Program-made: the position numbers and the translations under genes | DNA from: Rhodoferax ferrireducens T118 | GTDB taxonomy: Bacteria; Pseudomonadota; Gammaproteobacteria; Burkholderiales; Burkholderiaceae_C | Assembly (NCBI RefSeq): GCF_000013605.1 | Contig: NC_007908.1 | Location: forward strand, 2,418,001-2,482,000 | Length of the DNA stretch: 64,000 bases | Direction of reading: 5' to 3' | Part shown: piece after piece, positions 1-11,352 of the stretch | Layout of the letters: every line of letters begins with the position of its first letter | Numbering within the stretch: position 1 is the first letter of the stretch | Notes under the pieces: model-generated | Databases searched by the model: none | Told to the model about the DNA's origin: nothing | What the model saw: the letters and a program-made list of their open reading frames with translations, nothing else

Positions 1-1617
1 ACTTTCAGGATCGCTGTCGGGCAGCGAGTTGGTGGGCAGACCGGCAAAAGCGTCTACGGGGTCAAGCGAGTCATCACTGGTGGGCGTTGCCGGTACACCG
101 GCCTCGGCGACCAGTTGCAGATGTCCGCCCGCTTCGGTTCCAAACCACAGCCGGTACAGTTTGTTGGCAAACAACAGCTCGTCGCTGCCCAGCGGCGCCA
201 CCGAGATCGAGGCGTCCAGCGCTTCGAGGACCGTGGTAAAGCGTTCGTGTGAGGCCGACAGTTGATCCCGAATCCGGTTCGGTTCACTGATGTCGGTCAT
301 GGACGTCATCCAGCCGGTTTGTATGCCATGGGCATCAATCAGCGGTGAGACATAAAGCCGCGCGTCAAACAGCGATCCGTCGCGGCGCTTGACCCGGAAC
401 TGGATGCCACTGGACTGAATCTTGCCGGCCAGTTCTTCTTGCAGGCGTGAAGACAAGGAATCAATGTCAGCCTCGGGCCAATAGGGAAAAGGCGCGGTTC
501 GCCCCACCAGGTCGGGTTCACTCCACCCGGTCATGCGGCAAAAAGCCGGATTGACATAGGTGATGCGGCCCTGCAGATCGAGCGCGCGCATGCCCGTCAG
601 CATGGAGTTTTCCATGGCCCGGCGAAAGCTGGTTTCCGATATCAGCGCCTGCTGCGCCTGCATGCGCCGGCGGGTATGGCGCCAGTTGGCGATCAACATC
701 CAGGCCGTCATCAGGCTCAGGGCGTTAACCAGCCAGAACAGCCCACTGCCCACCACGCCCAGCGAGGCCCGATACGCCTGGGCCCGGATGATGAGGCCAT
801 TGCCTACCGGGGATACCGGGACTTCATAAAAATTGACCGGTTTGTCCCACGGCAGCAAGCGGGCGCCGGGCTTGCGCGGCGCAATGCTGGTGCCCGCCAG
901 CAGGCCCCCGTTGGCATCATGGAACGAGACCGCGTAACGGGCTGACACCTCGGCGGGCACGCCATAACGGAACAAACCGTCGATGGAGTATTCGGCCAGC
1001 AGAACACCCAAAAAGCGGGCGCGGTCGCTGAATGGAATGTGCAATTGCAGCACGGCAGGACTGTTGGCACCTGCCGCGTGCATCGCGTAAATGGGTTGCT
1101 GCAGCTCGCGTGCCAGGTTGTAGCTGCTGACCGATTCGCCTGGCTCCAGTGTGCTGCCTATTTTTTTAACCAGGTGCGGCGCCAGACTGACGGAGCCGAA
1201 GCTGGCTTTGACGTTGCGACGGTTGTCAATCCAGCTCAGGCTTTCCAACTCGGGGTATTGGTTGACGATCGCCTCGGCCCGGCTCTGGAACTCGTCCGCA
1301 TCGAGCTCCCGGTTGGAAACCTCACGCGCGATCCGCATGAGCTGTTCCTGGCGCTCCAGCAGCCGCAGACGCAGACGCTGCTGCGTGTACTCCACGTCCC
1401 GATTGACCGCTTCTTGCTCACGTTCGATTTCCTCCAGTCGCAGATAACCGAATGCCGCCACGATGGCGGCCAAAAACAGAACCACAGCCACCAGTGGCGC
1501 CAGCACGGCAAAACGGTCCTGCCGTTGCGGCGCCAAACGCTGCCACCAGCGTTTTAACCTTGCCGGCGGCGTGAGTTTCTCAGGACCGGCGAGTGGAATA
1601 AGAGAACTTGAAGGCAT
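1..1617 (-). CDS. PAS-domain membrane sensor kinase, N-terminal part (gene runs off the window)
   Basis: The minus-strand frame is open from 1617 to the window edge (539 codons) with no stop, so the C-terminal kinase part is missing here. Seen: a basic N-terminus, a hydrophobic segment at about residues 36-59, an extracytoplasmic region starting with a coiled-coil-like charged stretch, a second hydrophobic segment near residues 300-325, then a PAS domain (about 345-460, with NPAFCRMTGW and VKRRDGSLFDARL). This is the layout of membrane PAS sensor histidine kinases that pair with a response regulator. It is transcribed divergently from aceE, which suggests but does not prove a link with pyruvate metabolism. 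An in-frame ATG at 1641 is an alternative start; neither has a clear Shine-Dalgarno sequence. The kinase function is inferred, since the catalytic domain is outside the window. Confidence 0.75.
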   Translation of the reverse strand, partial: MPSSSLIPLAGPEKLTPPARLKRWWQRLAPQRQDRFAVLAPLVAVVLFLAAIVAAFGYLRLEEIEREQEAVNRDVEYTQQRLRLRLLERQEQLMRIAREVSNRELDADEFQSRAEAIVNQYPELESLSWIDNRRNVKASFGSVSLAPHLVKKIGSTLEPGESVSSYNLARELQQPIYAMHAAGANSPAVLQLHIPFSDRARFLGVLLAEYSIDGLFRYGVPAEVSARYAVSFHDANGGLLAGTSIAPRKPGARLLPWDKPVNFYEVPVSPVGNGLIIRAQAYRASLGVVGSGLFWLVNALSLMTAWMLIANWRHTRRRMQAQQALISETSFRRAMENSMLTGMRALDLQGRITYVNPAFCRMTGWSEPDLVGRTAPFPYWPEADIDSLSSRLQEELAGKIQSSGIQFRVKRRDGSLFDARLYVSPLIDAHGIQTGWMTSMTDISEPNRIRDQLSASHERFTTVLEALDASISVAPLGSDELLFANKLYRLWFGTEAGGHLQLVAEAGVPATPTSDDSLDPVDAFAGLPTNSLPDSDPES

Positions 1618-1767
1618 AGTGCCGAGTGTAGATGCCAGCATGTTGACGCAAGGCCGATGCCCCGACGTGTGGATGAGTTAGGCTTTGCTTGGGTGCATTT
1701 TATCTCATAGTATGAAATCACATCGCATAATTCGAAATATTTTGAAAATTCTGGCAAAATTAAACCA

Positions 1768-1796
1768 TTGGCGTTTTTAGAAAATCCCAATAACAT
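1768..1796 (+). promoter_or_regulatory. Candidate sigma70 promoter of aceE
   Basis: TTGGCG (1768-1773) and TAACAT (1791-1796) are separated by 17 bp and lie about 30 bp upstream of the aceE start. The region 1690-1800 is much more AT-rich than its surroundings and has several TGAAAT/TGAAAA words (near 1712, 1733 and 1743) that could be regulator sites. Seen by eye only. Confidence 0.35.
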
Positions 1797-1825
1797 CAAA
1801 ACGACAACTCACCCAGGAGACAAAA

Positions 1826-4537
1826 ATGTCAGCAGTTCCCGAGAATTTGGCCGGCGCAGCAGCGCCTGACGTCGACAGCCAGGAAACCCGTGAATGGATG
1901 GATGCGCTATCCGCCGTCATCGAGCGCGAAGGCCCTGAGCGCGCCCATTTTTTGCTGGAGCAGTTGCTTGAGCATGCGCGCCAAGGCAGCATCGACATGC
2001 CGTTTTCGGCCAACACCGGCTATGTCAACACCCTGGAGCCGGATCAGGAAGAGCGCTGCCCCGGCAACATCGAAATTGAAGAACGCCTGCGCGCCTACAT
2101 GCGCTGGAACGCCATGGCGATGGTGGTTAAAGCCAACCGGCATCACCCCGTGGACGGTGGCGATCTGGGCGGGCACATTGGCTCGTTTGCCTCGCTGGCC
2201 CATATGTTTGGCGCCGGTTTCAACCATTTTTGGCATGCCGAGAGTGAAAACCATGGTGGTGACTGTCTCTATATCCAGGGTCACGTGGCACCCGGTGTTT
2301 ATGCCCGTGCCTACCTTGAAGGCCGTTTGACCGAAGAGCAGTTGCTCAATTTCCGCCAGGAAACCGGTGGCAAGGGCCTGTCCAGCTACCCGCACCCCAA
2401 GCTGATGCCCGAGTTCTGGCAATTCCCCACGGTGTCAATGGGCCTCGGGCCGCTGATGGCAATTTACCAGGCGCGCTTTCTGAAATACCTGCACGCCCGT
2501 GGCATTGCCAACACCGAGAACCGCAAGGTCTGGGTGTTTTGTGGCGATGGCGAAATGGACGAGGTGGAGTCCCTGGGCGCTATCGGTCTGGCCGCGCGCG
2601 AAAAACTCGACAACCTGATTTTCGTCATCAACTGCAACCTGCAGCGCCTGGACGGCCCGGTGCGTGGCAACGGCAAGATCATTCAGGAGTTGGAAAGCAC
2701 CTTCCGCGGCGCGGGCTGGAACGTGATCAAGCTGCTGTGGGGCAGCAACTGGGATCCGCTGCTGGCGCGTGACAAAGACGACGCTTTGCGCAAGGTCATG
2801 ATGGACACGCTCGATGGTGACTACCAGACCTTCAAGTCCAAAGACGGCGCCTATGTGCGCGAGCATTTCTTTGGCCGCGACCCGCGCACGCTGGCGATGG
2901 TGGCCAAGATGAGCGACGACGACATCTGGAACCTGCGCCGCGGCGGCCATGACCCGCAAAAAGTGTATGCCGCCTACCATTCGGCGGTCAATCACAAGGA
3001 CCAGCCGAGCGTGTTGCTGATCAAGACCGTCAAGGGTTTTGGCATGGGCAAGAGCGGCGAGGGCAAGAACGCCGTGCACCAGACCAAGAAACTGACCGAT
3101 GAAGACATCAAGATCTTCCGTGATCGTTTCAACATCCCGATTCCGGACAGCGAGTTGTCCAAGCTGCCGTTCTACAAACCGGCCGATGACACACCCGAGA
3201 TGAAGTATCTGCACGAGCGTCGCAAGGCGCTCGGTGGTTACCTGCCGCACCGGCGCACCAAAGCCGACGAGCATTTCACCGTGCCGGCGCTGGAAGTCTT
3301 TAAAGCCGTGCTCGACCCGACCGCCGAAGGCCGCGAAATCTCCACCACGCAAGCATACGTGCGCTTTTTGAGCCAGTTGCTGCGCGACCAGGCGCTGGGT
3401 TCACGGGTTGTGCCGATTCTGGTCGACGAGGGCCGCACCTTTGGCATGGAAGGCTTATTCCGCCAGATTGGCATCTACAACCCGGAAGGCCAGAAATACA
3501 CCCCGGTCGACAAAGACCAGGTCATGTACTACAAGGAAGATGCCAAGGGCCAGGTGCTGCAGGAGGGTATCAACGAAGCCGGTGGCATGGCGAGCTGGAT
3601 CGCGGCGGCTACCAGCTACTCCACCTCCAACCGCATCATGGTGCCGTTCTACGTGTACTACTCGATGTTTGGCTTCCAGCGCATCGGCGACCTGGCCTGG
3701 GCGGCCGGCGACATGCAGGCGCGCGGCTTTTTGCTGGGCGGCACCTCCGGGCGCACCACGCTCAATGGTGAAGGCCTGCAACACGAAGATGGTCACAGCC
3801 ACATCCTGGCCGGCACCATTCCCAACTGCATCAGCTACGACCCGACCTTTGCGCATGAGGTGGGCGTCATCCTGCACCACGGCTTGAAGCGCATGGTCGA
3901 GAAGCAGGACAACGTTTATTACTACATCACGCTGCTCAATGAAAACTACCCGATGCCCGGGCTGACGGCGGGCACTGAGGAGCAGATCATCAAGGGCATG
4001 TACCTGTGCAAAGCGGGCACAACGGCTGCCAAGCAGCCGACGGTGCAGTTGCTGGGCTCTGGCAGCATCCTGCGTGAATCAATTGCCGCGCAAGAGCTGC
4101 TGGCCAAGGACTGGGGCATCAGTGCCAATGTCTGGAGCTGCCCCAGCTTCAACGAGCTGGCGCGTGACGGCCAAGCCTGTGAGCGCCATAACCTGTTGCA
4201 TCCGGCGCAGGCGCCCAGCGTGTCGTTTGTCGCCCAACAGCTCGAAAAACATGCCGGCCCGGTGGTGGCCGCCACCGACTACATGAAGGCTTATGCCGAG
4301 CAGATTCGCTCCTTCATCCCCAAGGGCCGCACCTTCAAAGTGCTGGGCACCGACGGGTTTGGCCGCAGCGACTTCCGCTCCAAGTTGCGTGAGCACTTCG
4401 AGATCAACCGCCATTTCATCGTGGTGGCGGCGCTGAAGGCGCTGAGTGAAGAAGGCACGCTGCCGGTGGCTAAAGTGGTTGAAGCGATTGCCAGGTACGG
4501 TATCAAGACCGACAAGGTCAATCCGCTGTACGCGTGA
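1826..4537 (+). CDS. aceE: Pyruvate dehydrogenase E1 component (homodimeric type)
   Basis: Thiamine-diphosphate-dependent E1 subunit of the pyruvate dehydrogenase complex. It decarboxylates pyruvate and reductively acetylates the lipoyl groups of E2. The 903-residue length fits the single-chain proteobacterial AceE (about 890 aa). The thiamine-diphosphate motif GDGEMDE with its downstream Asn (VINCNLQ) lies near residues 240-275, and the GHDPQKVYAAYH, TVKGFGMG and EDGHSH stretches are AceE hallmarks. The start is supported by AGGAGA eight bases upstream. It is first in an aceE-pdhB-lpdA cluster with gaps of about 140 and 130 bp, and diverges from a PAS sensor kinase. Confidence 0.97.
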   Translation: MSAVPENLAGAAAPDVDSQETREWMDALSAVIEREGPERAHFLLEQLLEHARQGSIDMPFSANTGYVNTLEPDQEERCPGNIEIEERLRAYMRWNAMAMVVKANRHHPVDGGDLGGHIGSFASLAHMFGAGFNHFWHAESENHGGDCLYIQGHVAPGVYARAYLEGRLTEEQLLNFRQETGGKGLSSYPHPKLMPEFWQFPTVSMGLGPLMAIYQARFLKYLHARGIANTENRKVWVFCGDGEMDEVESLGAIGLAAREKLDNLIFVINCNLQRLDGPVRGNGKIIQELESTFRGAGWNVIKLLWGSNWDPLLARDKDDALRKVMMDTLDGDYQTFKSKDGAYVREHFFGRDPRTLAMVAKMSDDDIWNLRRGGHDPQKVYAAYHSAVNHKDQPSVLLIKTVKGFGMGKSGEGKNAVHQTKKLTDEDIKIFRDRFNIPIPDSELSKLPFYKPADDTPEMKYLHERRKALGGYLPHRRTKADEHFTVPALEVFKAVLDPTAEGREISTTQAYVRFLSQLLRDQALGSRVVPILVDEGRTFGMEGLFRQIGIYNPEGQKYTPVDKDQVMYYKEDAKGQVLQEGINEAGGMASWIAAATSYSTSNRIMVPFYVYYSMFGFQRIGDLAWAAGDMQARGFLLGGTSGRTTLNGEGLQHEDGHSHILAGTIPNCISYDPTFAHEVGVILHHGLKRMVEKQDNVYYYITLLNENYPMPGLTAGTEEQIIKGMYLCKAGTTAAKQPTVQLLGSGSILRESIAAQELLAKDWGISANVWSCPSFNELARDGQACERHNLLHPAQAPSVSFVAQQLEKHAGPVVAATDYMKAYAEQIRSFIPKGRTFKVLGTDGFGRSDFRSKLREHFEINRHFIVVAALKALSEEGTLPVAKVVEAIARYGIKTDKVNPLYA

Positions 4538-4678
4538 TCTGAATCACCTGCTGCCTTGTGACACCACGCCCTGCCGCATGCCAGCAGGCGGGGGTTGGTG
4601 GCAGTGGCACAGCAGGTTTCATAATGAGAGGGCGGCACGCTTGCCTTGCCCGTTAACTGAATAAATAAGGAGACACGT

Positions 4679-6367
4679 ATGTCCTTAATCGAAGTAAAAG
4701 TCCCGGACATTGGCGATTTTGATGAAGTTGCCGTGATTGAACTGCTGGTCAAGCCGGGCGACACCGTCAAGGCTGAACAAAGCCTGATTACCGTCGAGTC
4801 CGACAAGGCGTCGATGGAAATTCCGTCGTCATCGGCTGGCGTGGTCAAGGAGCTCAAGGTCGCTTTGGGCGACAAGGTCAAGCAAGGCTCATTGTTGTTG
4901 TTGCTGGAGGTGGCTAGTGCCGAGGGCACCGCAGCTGCAGCACCGGCCGCCGCGGTGCCGGCAGCAGCCCAGGAATTCAAGACAAATCAGGCTGTAGCCC
5001 CCGTTCCTCCTGCGCCAGCTGCTACTGATGTAGCAGCATCGAGCGCAGGCCCGGTCGAGGTACACGTGCCTGACATTGGTGACTTCAAGGATGTGACGGT
5101 GATTGAGGTCATGGTCAAGGTGGGCGACGCTGTCCGGCTTGAGCAAAGCCTGATTACCGTGGAGTCTGATAAAGCATCCATGGAAATCCCGTCCAGCGCG
5201 GCGGGCGTGATCAAGGAGCTCAAGGTCAAACTGGGCGACAAAGTCAATATTGGCGACCTGCTGGCGATTCTGGAAGGCGCCGCGCCGGTTGCTATGGCTG
5301 CAGCTGCAACTGCGCAGGCTTCAGCGGCAGCCGCTGCACCGCTGGTCTCGGCTGCGGCTGCTGTTGCACCAGCAACTGCCGTGCTGGCCGTGCCCGCGCA
5401 CATCCCCACATCGGCCCCGCTGGGTCTGCCCCACGCCTCGCCGTCGGTGCGCAAGTTTGCCCGCGAGTTGGGCGTGCCCCTGGATGAGGTCAAAGGCACG
5501 GGTCTCAAAGGTCGCATCACCGACAACGACGTGCAAGCCTTCACCCGCTCGGTGATGAGCGGCGCGATTCAAACGCTGGCTGCTCAGGCACAGCCCAAGG
5601 CAGCCGCAGCCGCTCCAGGCGCTGACGGCGCAGGCCTGGGCCTGATCCCGTGGCCGAAAGTGGACTTTGCCAAGTTTGGGCCGGTCGAGCGCAAGGAACT
5701 CAGCCGCATCAAGAAAATCAGCGGTGCCAACCTGCTGCGCAACGCGATCCTGATTCCGGCCGTGACCAACCATGACGACTGTGACATCACCGACCTGGAA
5801 GCCTTCCGGGTCTCGACCAACAAAGAGAACGAGAAGAGTGGCGTGAAGGTCACCATGCTGGCGTTCCTGATCAAGGCCTGCGTGGCCGCGCTCAAGAAAT
5901 ACCCCGAGTTCAACAGCTCGCTGGACGGCGACGCGCTGATCTACAAGCAGTACTACCACATCGGTTTTGCGGCGGACACGCCCAACGGCCTGATGGTGCC
6001 GGTGATCAAGGATGCTGATCAAAAAGGCATCATGCAAATCTCGGTCGAGATGGGCGAACTGGCCAAAAAGGCGCGCGATGGCAAGTTGAGCCCGGCCGAG
6101 ATGACCGGCGCCAGCTTCACCATCAGCAGCCTGGGCGGCATTGGCGGGCGTTATTTCACGCCCATCATCAACGCGCCTGAAGTGTCGATTCTGGGCGTGT
6201 GCCGCTCCACCATCCAGCCGGTGTGGGATGGCAAGGCGTTCCAGCCACGCCTGATGCTGCCGCTGTCACTTACCTGGGACCACCGCGTGATTGACGGTGC
6301 CGCTGCGGCCCGCTTCAATGTCTATCTGGGCCAAATCCTGGGCGATTTCCGCCGGGTGTTGCTTTAG
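4679..6367 (+). CDS. aceF: Pyruvate dehydrogenase E2, dihydrolipoamide acetyltransferase with two lipoyl domains
   Basis: Core acetyltransferase of the pyruvate dehydrogenase complex, 562 aa. Lipoyl domain 1 spans about residues 2-76 ([10 protein letters not shown], lipoyl Lys43) and lipoyl domain 2 about 126-200 (same motif, Lys165). Both are followed by Ala/Pro/Val-rich linkers. The peripheral E3/E1-binding domain is at about 250-288 (ASPSVRKFARELGV), and the catalytic domain runs from about 320 to the end with the active-site DHRVIDG near residue 535. AAGGAGA precedes the ATG. The first linker holds a copy of the dispersed repeat (4972-5040) read as NQAVAPV, the same peptide as in the lpdA linker. 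The gene is also called pdhB in Burkholderiales. Confidence 0.97.
   Translation: MSLIEVKVPDIGDFDEVAVIELLVKPGDTVKAEQSLITVESDKASMEIPSSSAGVVKELKVALGDKVKQGSLLLLLEVASAEGTAAAAPAAAVPAAAQEFKTNQAVAPVPPAPAATDVAASSAGPVEVHVPDIGDFKDVTVIEVMVKVGDAVRLEQSLITVESDKASMEIPSSAAGVIKELKVKLGDKVNIGDLLAILEGAAPVAMAAAATAQASAAAAAPLVSAAAAVAPATAVLAVPAHIPTSAPLGLPHASPSVRKFARELGVPLDEVKGTGLKGRITDNDVQAFTRSVMSGAIQTLAAQAQPKAAAAAPGADGAGLGLIPWPKVDFAKFGPVERKELSRIKKISGANLLRNAILIPAVTNHDDCDITDLEAFRVSTNKENEKSGVKVTMLAFLIKACVAALKKYPEFNSSLDGDALIYKQYYHIGFAADTPNGLMVPVIKDADQKGIMQISVEMGELAKKARDGKLSPAEMTGASFTISSLGGIGGRYFTPIINAPEVSILGVCRSTIQPVWDGKAFQPRLMLPLSLTWDHRVIDGAAAARFNVYLGQILGDFRRVLL
4972..5040 (+). repeat. Dispersed repeat, in-frame copy in the pdhB/aceF linker
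   Basis: The block AAATCAGGCTGTAGCCCCCG followed by a variable stretch and GCAGCTGCTA-like sequence matches ten other places in the window. Here it is translated as NQAVAPV plus an Ala/Pro-rich tail, between lipoyl domains 1 and 2. Boundaries are approximate. Confidence 0.75.
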
Positions 6368-6480
6368 AACCTTGCGGGTCAGACCACTTTGCGCAGCAAA
6401 CGTGCTCTGACCCCGACATACTGAAACCTTGCGGGACAGACCGCAGTTACGCGAAGCGAACAAGCTCTGTCCTCAACTAA
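6368..6480. repeat. Two tandem hairpin repeats between aceF and lpdA
   Basis: Two units of about 57 bp begin with the same ACCTTGCGGG (6369 and 6426). Each holds an imperfect inverted repeat: GGTCAGACCAC with GTGCTCTGACC in unit 1, and GGACAGA with TCTGTCC in unit 2. A third unit, inverted and most like unit 2 (shared ACGCGAAGCGA core), lies at 30270-30316. They could fold in the aceF-lpdA mRNA and affect its stability or partial termination. Confidence 0.7.
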
Positions 6481-6496
6481 TTAGAAAGAGAAGAAT

Positions 6497-8356
<1,860 letters not shown>

Positions 8357-8377
8357 TCTCTCGTCCCTTGCAAGGCA

Positions 8378-8410
8378 AAAGCCCGAACCCTCACAGGTTC
8401 GGGCTTTCTG
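8378..8410. terminator. Bidirectional intrinsic terminator between lpdA and spoVR
   Basis: A 12-bp perfect stem (AAAGCCCGAACC / GGTTCGGGCTTT) with a 5-6 nt loop. The flanking A and T tracts give a U-tract on either strand, so it can end both convergent transcripts. Confidence 0.85.
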
Positions 8411-8490
8411 CATTCTGAGGGGCAAGCTACACAGACTCTACGGTGCTGGCCACGGGATTGCGCGCCGGTGACCCTGCCATGCGGCAAACC

Positions 8491-10026
8491 TCAGGGGCCG
8501 ATGCCGGGGTGGCTGGCGCGCTTCTCCCGCATGCGTTCTGCAATCAAGCTGACTTTACCGTCGCTGTCCTGGTTCTCGAGTCGCACCGTGAAGCCCCACA
8601 GATAGGCAACGTGCTCCATCACCGCCTTGCTCGCTTCGTCCAAGGGCCGGCGCTGCTGGGAAAAGTGGCGCAAGGTCAGCGAGCGGTCGCCGCGTAAATC
8701 GACGTTCCAGATCTGGATATTGGGCTCCAGACTGCCCAGGTTGTACTGCTCGGACAACTGTTGGCGCAAGGCCCGATAGCCACTTTCATCGTGAATCGCC
8801 TGGATCTGCAACTTGGAGCGCGCATCATCATCGAGCACCGAAAAAAAGCGAAAGTCACGCATGAGCTGGGGCGAGAGATATTGGGCGATGAAGCTCTCGT
8901 CTTTGAAGTTCTGCATCGCGAACTCCAGGCTCTCGCGCCAGTTGGAGCCGGCAATGTCAGGAAACCACTCACGGTCTTCAGCGCTTGGGTTTTCGCAGAT
9001 GCGGCGGATGTCGCGCCACATGGCGAAACCAAGTGCATAAGGATTGATGCCAGAGTAATGCGGGCTGTTATAGGGCGGCTGGTAGATGACGTTGGTGTGT
9101 GATTGCAGGAATTCGAGCATGAAGCCGTCGGACAGGCCGCCCAGGTCATAGAGCGTATTGAGCAAGGTGTAATGCCAGAATGTGGCCCAACCCTCGTTCA
9201 TGACCTGCGTCTGGCGCTGGGGGTAAAAGTACTGCCCGATTTTGCGCACAATTCGAATGATCTCCCTCTGCCAGGACTCCAGCAGGGGCGCGTTTTTCTC
9301 AATGAAATAAAGCAGGTTCTCTTCGGGCTCGGCCGGAAACCGGGCCTCTTGTTCGGTTCGGTCCGCTTCCGGGCGCGGCGGCACGGTGCGCCACAGGTCA
9401 TTGACCTGGCTCTGGAGGTAGTCCGAGCGCTCTTTTTGTCGCAGTGTTTCCTTGTTCAGGGAGAGTCGCGGCGAGCGCTTGAAACGGTCCACGCCCAGAT
9501 TTTGCAGCGCGTGGCAGGCATCAAGCAGCTTTTCGACTAGGCCCACGCCGTGTCGCTCTTCGCACTGGGCAATGAATTTCTTGGCAAACACCAGGTAGTC
9601 CACGATGGCATCGGCGCTGGTCCACTGTTTGAACAGATGGTTGCCTTTAAAGAAGGAGTTGTGACCATAGGCCGCATGGGCGATGACCAAACCCTGCATC
9701 GGCAGCGTGTTTTCTTCCATCAGGTAGGCAATGCAGGGATCCGAGTTGATGACGATCTCGTAGGCCAGACCCATTTGGCCACGCTTGTAGCGGTTCTCGG
9801 TGGACAGAAAATGCTTGCCGTAGGACCAGTGGTGGTAATACACCGGCATGCCGATGGAGGCGTAGGCATCCATCATCTGCTCGGCACTAATGACCTCCAG
9901 AATGTGGGGGTAGCAATCAAGCTGGTAATCGGCCGCTACGCGGCCAATAGCCTCGTCGTATTGCTCCAGGGCGGCAAAGGTCCACTCAGATCCGGTGGGC
10001 AAAGCGGGGCTTGATTTTTGCGCCAT
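8491..10026 (-). CDS. spoVR: SpoVR family protein
   Basis: 511-aa member of the SpoVR/YcgB family, which is widespread in proteobacteria, of unclear biochemical function, and usually found with prkA (yeaG) and a DUF444 gene (yeaH). Recognised from the N-terminal YPHILEVISAEQMMDAYAS and MPVYYHHWSYGKHF stretches and the MNEGWATFWHY segment mid-protein. It starts 8 bases after the stop of the upstream DUF444 gene, so it is the last gene of a prkA-DUF444-spoVR operon. In E. coli and Salmonella this set is controlled by stationary-phase and nitrogen-stress sigma factors; no such site was identified here. Confidence 0.93.
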   Translation of the reverse strand: MAQKSSPALPTGSEWTFAALEQYDEAIGRVAADYQLDCYPHILEVISAEQMMDAYASIGMPVYYHHWSYGKHFLSTENRYKRGQMGLAYEIVINSDPCIAYLMEENTLPMQGLVIAHAAYGHNSFFKGNHLFKQWTSADAIVDYLVFAKKFIAQCEERHGVGLVEKLLDACHALQNLGVDRFKRSPRLSLNKETLRQKERSDYLQSQVNDLWRTVPPRPEADRTEQEARFPAEPEENLLYFIEKNAPLLESWQREIIRIVRKIGQYFYPQRQTQVMNEGWATFWHYTLLNTLYDLGGLSDGFMLEFLQSHTNVIYQPPYNSPHYSGINPYALGFAMWRDIRRICENPSAEDREWFPDIAGSNWRESLEFAMQNFKDESFIAQYLSPQLMRDFRFFSVLDDDARSKLQIQAIHDESGYRALRQQLSEQYNLGSLEPNIQIWNVDLRGDRSLTLRHFSQQRRPLDEASKAVMEHVAYLWGFTVRLENQDSDGKVSLIAERMREKRASHPGIGP

Positions 10027-10034
10027 GATGGGAC

Positions 10035-11303
10035 TCAGATCTTTTGCTTGAAAAGATCGCGAAACACGGGGTAAATATCGGCCACTGCGGCAATGCGCCG
10101 CATCGCAAAGTGGTCAGCATGGCCCGCCTGCAGTTTGGCGTATTCCTCCCACAGGTTTTGGGGCGGGCCATCGGTGATTTCGATATAGGCGAAATACTGC
10201 GTCAGGGGCAGCAAGGACTGCTCCAGCAGCTCGCGGCAATGCGCGGAGTCATCGTTCCAGTTGTCACCGTCAGATGCCTGAGCGCCATAAATATTCCACA
10301 GGTTGCTGGGATATCGCTCGCTGATGATTTTGTACATCAGTTCCAGGGCGCTGGAGACCACCGTGCCGCCGGATTCGCGCGAGGTGAAGAATTCGTCCTC
10401 GTCAACCTCCGCCGCAACCGTGTGGTGGCGAATGAACACGACTTCAATGCGCTCGTAATTTCGGGTCAGAAAAAGATAGAGCAACATAAAAAAGCGTTTG
10501 GCGATGTTCTTGCGTTCTTCGTCCATGGAACCCGAGACGTCGAGCAGGCAGAACATGACGGCCTGCGTGCTGGGCTGCGGCACCCGAATGCGGTTGTTGT
10601 AGCGCAGATCAAAGGAGTCGACGAACGGCACCTTGTCCATCTTGGCGCGCACGCGCGCAATCTCCTGGCGCAGACGCTCCAGCTCCGGGTCGTCGTCGGT
10701 GAGCTTGTCTTTGAGTTCGTCGAGCTGCGCCAGCAAGGCGCGCAGCTGCGCCGTGTAGGGCCCGCCGACGGCGATGCGCCGGCCGGCGGCGCCGCGCATG
10801 GTGCGGGCGAGGTTGATATTGGTGGGCACGCCGCTCTGGGTGTAACCAGCCCGAATGCGCCGATATTGTTCGATCTGGGCCAGATGCTGCTTGACCAGAT
10901 GCGGCAGGGCCAGCTCGTCAAAGAAAATGTCCAGAAACTCGTCTTTGGTCAGCGTGAACATGAATTCATCAAGGCTCTCGCCGTCCTTGCTGGCTTGACT
11001 GCCACCGCCGCCGGCGCCACCGCCCTTGGGCCGGTCCACCTGCTCGCCGCGGCTGAAGCGGTCGTTGCCAGGCCGCACCGTCTCCCAGACGCCGCCGTGA
11101 CCATGGGCAAACTGAGGCTCCTCGATGTCTTTGCCGGAGATGCCGATTTTTTCACCGTTGTCTATATCGCGAATGCCTCGCTTGTTGATGGCGTCAGCCA
11201 CCGCTTTGCGAATCTGGCCCTTGAAGCGTTCAATAAAACGCCCGCGATTGACCGAGCTCTTGTGCTTGCTATCGAGGCGGCGGTCTACGATATGCAATGG
11301 CAT
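10035..11303 (-). CDS. yeaH: DUF444 (YeaH/YhbH) family protein, VWA-like
   Basis: 422-aa protein. The C-terminal half holds a von Willebrand-A-like fold with an intact metal-site motif DVSGSM (in CLLDVSGSMDEERK). The N-terminus HIVDRRLDSKHKSSVNRGRF is the family signature, so translation is placed at the ATG at 11303 rather than at an upstream in-frame codon at 11387. A Gly-rich segment (KGGGAGGGGSQ) links the parts. It lies between prkA and spoVR and is expected to act with the PrkA kinase; the molecular role is unknown. Confidence 0.92.
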   Translation of the reverse strand: MPLHIVDRRLDSKHKSSVNRGRFIERFKGQIRKAVADAINKRGIRDIDNGEKIGISGKDIEEPQFAHGHGGVWETVRPGNDRFSRGEQVDRPKGGGAGGGGSQASKDGESLDEFMFTLTKDEFLDIFFDELALPHLVKQHLAQIEQYRRIRAGYTQSGVPTNINLARTMRGAAGRRIAVGGPYTAQLRALLAQLDELKDKLTDDDPELERLRQEIARVRAKMDKVPFVDSFDLRYNNRIRVPQPSTQAVMFCLLDVSGSMDEERKNIAKRFFMLLYLFLTRNYERIEVVFIRHHTVAAEVDEDEFFTSRESGGTVVSSALELMYKIISERYPSNLWNIYGAQASDGDNWNDDSAHCRELLEQSLLPLTQYFAYIEITDGPPQNLWEEYAKLQAGHADHFAMRRIAAVADIYPVFRDLFKQKI

Positions 11304-11352
11304 GGGGTATTCCCGTTCAAATTGAATCTCGGCATCCGTCGGGTCGCAAAAC

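Noticed and set aside
2435..3352. A 305-codon minus-strand frame
   Set aside because: Antisense to aceE; no domain recognised.
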